From NCBI GenBank assembly GCA_022385805.1, contig MU277679.1, forward strand, positions 482,326 through 500,912: DNA of 18,587 nt, in the 5' to 3' direction. Shown here piece by piece: positions 16,984-18,587 of this stretch. Under the pieces are notes generated by a model. The model ran no database searches. It was given only the letters and a program-made list of their open reading frames with translations, and was not told the origin of the DNA. A program made the translations under genes and the position numbers. The first letter of the stretch is position 1. Every line of letters begins with the position of its first letter. This DNA comes from Pilatotrama ljubarskyi. Taxonomy: Eukaryota; Basidiomycota; Agaricomycetes; Polyporales; Polyporaceae.

Positions 16984-18587
16984 ATGTCCAACTAGCTCCA
17001 GCAAGTTGTCCCCATCTTCGACGGCGCCGGCTACCAGCGCTGGGCAGACCTCATGAAGGCCTACCTTCAGCAGCAGGAAGTCTGGATCATCGTCAACTCT
17101 CCTCCAGGTTTGGGTGCTCCCACACTTGCCCCAGACGGCTCCAACCGCGCTGAGGTCTTCACCTGGGCTCAAGCTGAGTCCAAGGCCCAAGGCAGCATTT
17201 GCCTGCGTCTCAACCAGGAGGTCTCCGAGATCATCAAAGGCGAGACCACGGCGAAGGGACTCTGGGATGAGCTCAAGCGGCTCTACGGCAAGACGTCAGC
17301 CATGGGGACGTTCAACTTCTTCAAGGCCACCATCAACACCCGTATCCCCGCGAACGAGGACCCTGGTCCCGCTATCGCGAAGATTCAGAGCAATCTGGAT
17401 CGCCTCGCGAGTGCCGGTCTCAACATCTCGGGCAACCTGTGCGCCCTCATCATTCTGGGCGCCGCACCTCCTCGCTACGAGACCGCTATCCAGCTCTGTC
17501 TAAATGACAATGAGCTAGCGGAGCTCACAACGGGCAAAGTGCGGGAGGCCCTCGTTGCCTCATGGGAGGCGACGAACGGCAGACAGCGCTCGCAGCAGAG
17601 CACCGGCCCCCAGGCCAGTAAGCTCAGCGCGATCAAGCGCAAGGGGAATGACCCCAACTTCTCGCAGCAGCAGCGCTCCTCCGGGCAGCAGCAGCAGCAG
17701 CAGAAGAAGGCCAAGCGCGGCAAGCGCGCCGGCAAAGGCAGCAAGGGCAAGCAGCGCGATGATGGTCATTACGACCACGCGCACCTTGCATCCACGGTCA
17801 CCGTCGCCACCGACCCATCCGTCGTCGACCCTCGCGCCCTTTTGCGCAAACCGGTCCAAGTCAACGGTCCAGAGGGGGAGTCTAAGTACCCCACTCTCAA
17901 GCGCGCCTTCGGTCTTGCTCGCGAGATCGACGTCACCCCCTTCTTCGAGACTCTTCGGACTCTCGAGGACGTCGTTCGCAACGACAAAGGTGAAGGCAGC
18001 AGCCGGATCGTCGAGGTCGACTCGGACAGCGACTCACACGCGTCGAAGCGCACTCGCCTCTCTCTGGCAGAGCGCATCGACTGGGTCAGCAACGTCAACC
18101 TTGGTGAGGCGATCGACCGCCACCTCAACGATGAGGACGCCGACGAGGACTACGACGTCGCAGTCACTCCAGACAGCGACATCAAGAACGAACTCGCGCG
18201 CACTGCCGGACTCGACGAGCAGTACTACAAGCAGATGAGGTCAGTACCCTGCCCTCGCTCTTACAAACAACACGCTAACGCGCTTTCTACAGCTGCAACA
18301 ACTAGCATGGGGGAGCGTAGTTTACAGTCCCCAGTTTGTATAGTAGCAGAGAATCTATGTCAACATTCGCGCTCGTTCGCTGAGTGTGCTAGATGTAAGG
18401 GCAAAGGGAAAGACGTCTCCATTCCCACGTCGATGCACTTCACGTATGAGCTCGACGACTTCATTGAATACGAACCACTCAAAGAGTTTATGCCGCTTAA
18501 AACGGCCAATGGATTTACATCCATTACAGGGGCAGGAACGGTCCTTCTGAATTGTCAGACGAACAATCAGACCGTAACTGTGCGCAT
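16984..18587 (+). CDS. Copia E Gag-protease polyprotein, partial (stop at codon 4)
   Basis: ATG 16984 opens MSN, then TAG (16993-16995), and the same frame stays open to the window end; the next Met is at 17053. The N-terminal half is a copia Gag capsid (UBN2/Retrotran_gag type): VVPIFDGAGYQRWADLM, QEVW, GLWDELKRLYG and FNFFKATINTRI. After about residue 200 it becomes Gln-rich (six CAG codons) and strongly basic (KKAKRGKRAGKGSKGK), then acidic (VEVDSDSDS). No CCHC zinc knuckle is seen, only CARC. The frame then reads through a 53-nt intron-like segment into TSMHFTYELDDF...TANGFTSITGAGTV, a copia protease-like region. The expected DSG is replaced by residues around SIP. Gag would form the particle. 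Confidence 0.8.
17686..17703 (+). repeat. CAG microsatellite coding polyGln in Gag
   Basis: Six CAG units in frame, next to further Gln and Lys codons. Confidence 0.8.
18240..18292 (+). other. Candidate 53-nt intron at the Gag/Pol boundary
   Basis: The donor AG|GTCAGTACC, the branch site GCTAACG (CTAAC at 18275-18279) and the acceptor TTTCTACAG (ending 18292) match fungal intron signals. Branch A to acceptor is about 14 nt and the length is typical for basidiomycetes. Retained, its frame is open and Gag continues into the protease-like region. Removed, the join shifts frame and gives Ser-Cys-Asn-Asn-stop (TAG). Unspliced RNA would encode Gag-Pol and spliced RNA Gag alone. Confidence 0.6.

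Larger units (their letters stand above)
16443..18587 (+). mobile_element. Ty1/copia retrotransposon E, 5' part, runs off the window
   Basis: A 267-bp LTR is followed directly by a half-tRNA primer site, a leader of about 260 bp, and a Gag frame continuing into a protease-like region up to the last base. It lies in the middle of the gypsy RT relic. The bases before it, GTTCA (16438-16442), would be the target duplication. Coding is CpG-rich and has one stop (TAG at codon 4), so this is the youngest element in the window. Confidence 0.85.

Noticed and set aside
17114..18238. Two Ser/Arg-rich plus frames and several minus frames over Gag E
   Set aside because: They are shadows of the Gag frame, which alone shows domain homology and stays open to the window end.
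1..18587. CRISPR array, rRNA, or prokaryotic operon signals
   Set aside because: No regularly spaced long repeats, rRNA-like sequence or polycistronic gene arrangement is present.

Overview
This window looks like a transposon graveyard from a filamentous fungus, most likely a basidiomycete (Agaricomycetes). That placement is inference. It rests on fungal-type Ty1/copia and Ty3/gypsy elements, fungal-style short-intron signals (GTCAGT donor, CTAAC branch site, TTTCTACAG acceptor) and C-to-T decay at CpG. I see no convincing host protein gene. Almost all recognisable coding sequence is retrotransposon sequence, most of it broken and nested.

Layout. (1) About 1-700 is a low-complexity segment with two inverted arms of a roughly 10-bp-phased TTCGC motif. 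It abuts a copia element that has lost its 5' LTR and Gag. (2) 509-4697 is that copia element on +: protease, pre-integrase, integrase with an AT-hook-like tail, RT and RNase H, then polypurine tract and 3' LTR. It carries one frameshift, one TGA and a 198-bp insertion in RNase H. (3) 4698-9705 is AT-rich and gene-poor. It holds a possible small LTR relic (5114-5276), a gypsy-type LTR on + (5473-6157), and two divergent copies of a tRNA-like head followed by a hairpin-rich body (8128-8367 on -, 8645-8933 on +). (4) 9706-10345 is a solo LTR on - with a perfect 5-bp duplication. (5) 10445-14440 is a decayed, internally deleted gypsy element on -: 5' LTR, Gag, zinc knuckle, protease and a truncated 3' LTR. 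Its Gag is interrupted by a second solo LTR (13137-13702, TSD TCCTC) and by an insertion with inverted-repeat ends. (6) 14600-14778 is another LTR fragment. 15600-16442 is an oppositely oriented gypsy piece: an LTR start joined to the pre-RT/RT region, with several stops. (7) At 16443 a younger, CpG-rich copia element is inserted into the RT relic. Its 5' LTR, primer-binding site, leader and Gag-protease frame run off the right edge.

The most interesting system is in the last element. The primer-binding site matches the anticodon arm of initiator tRNA-Met, which implies half-tRNA priming as in Drosophila copia and yeast Ty5. A near-ideal 53-nt intron lies in the Gag-Pol frame. Retained, it leaves the frame open into the protease-like region. 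Spliced, it brings a stop four codons after the junction. That would be a splicing-based switch between Gag and Gag-Pol. A second donor inside the LTR and an acceptor just before the Gag ATG could remove the primer-binding site and leader ATGs. The other candidate novelty is the tRNA-like plus hairpin-array unit, whose central stem is kept with different bases in the two copies.
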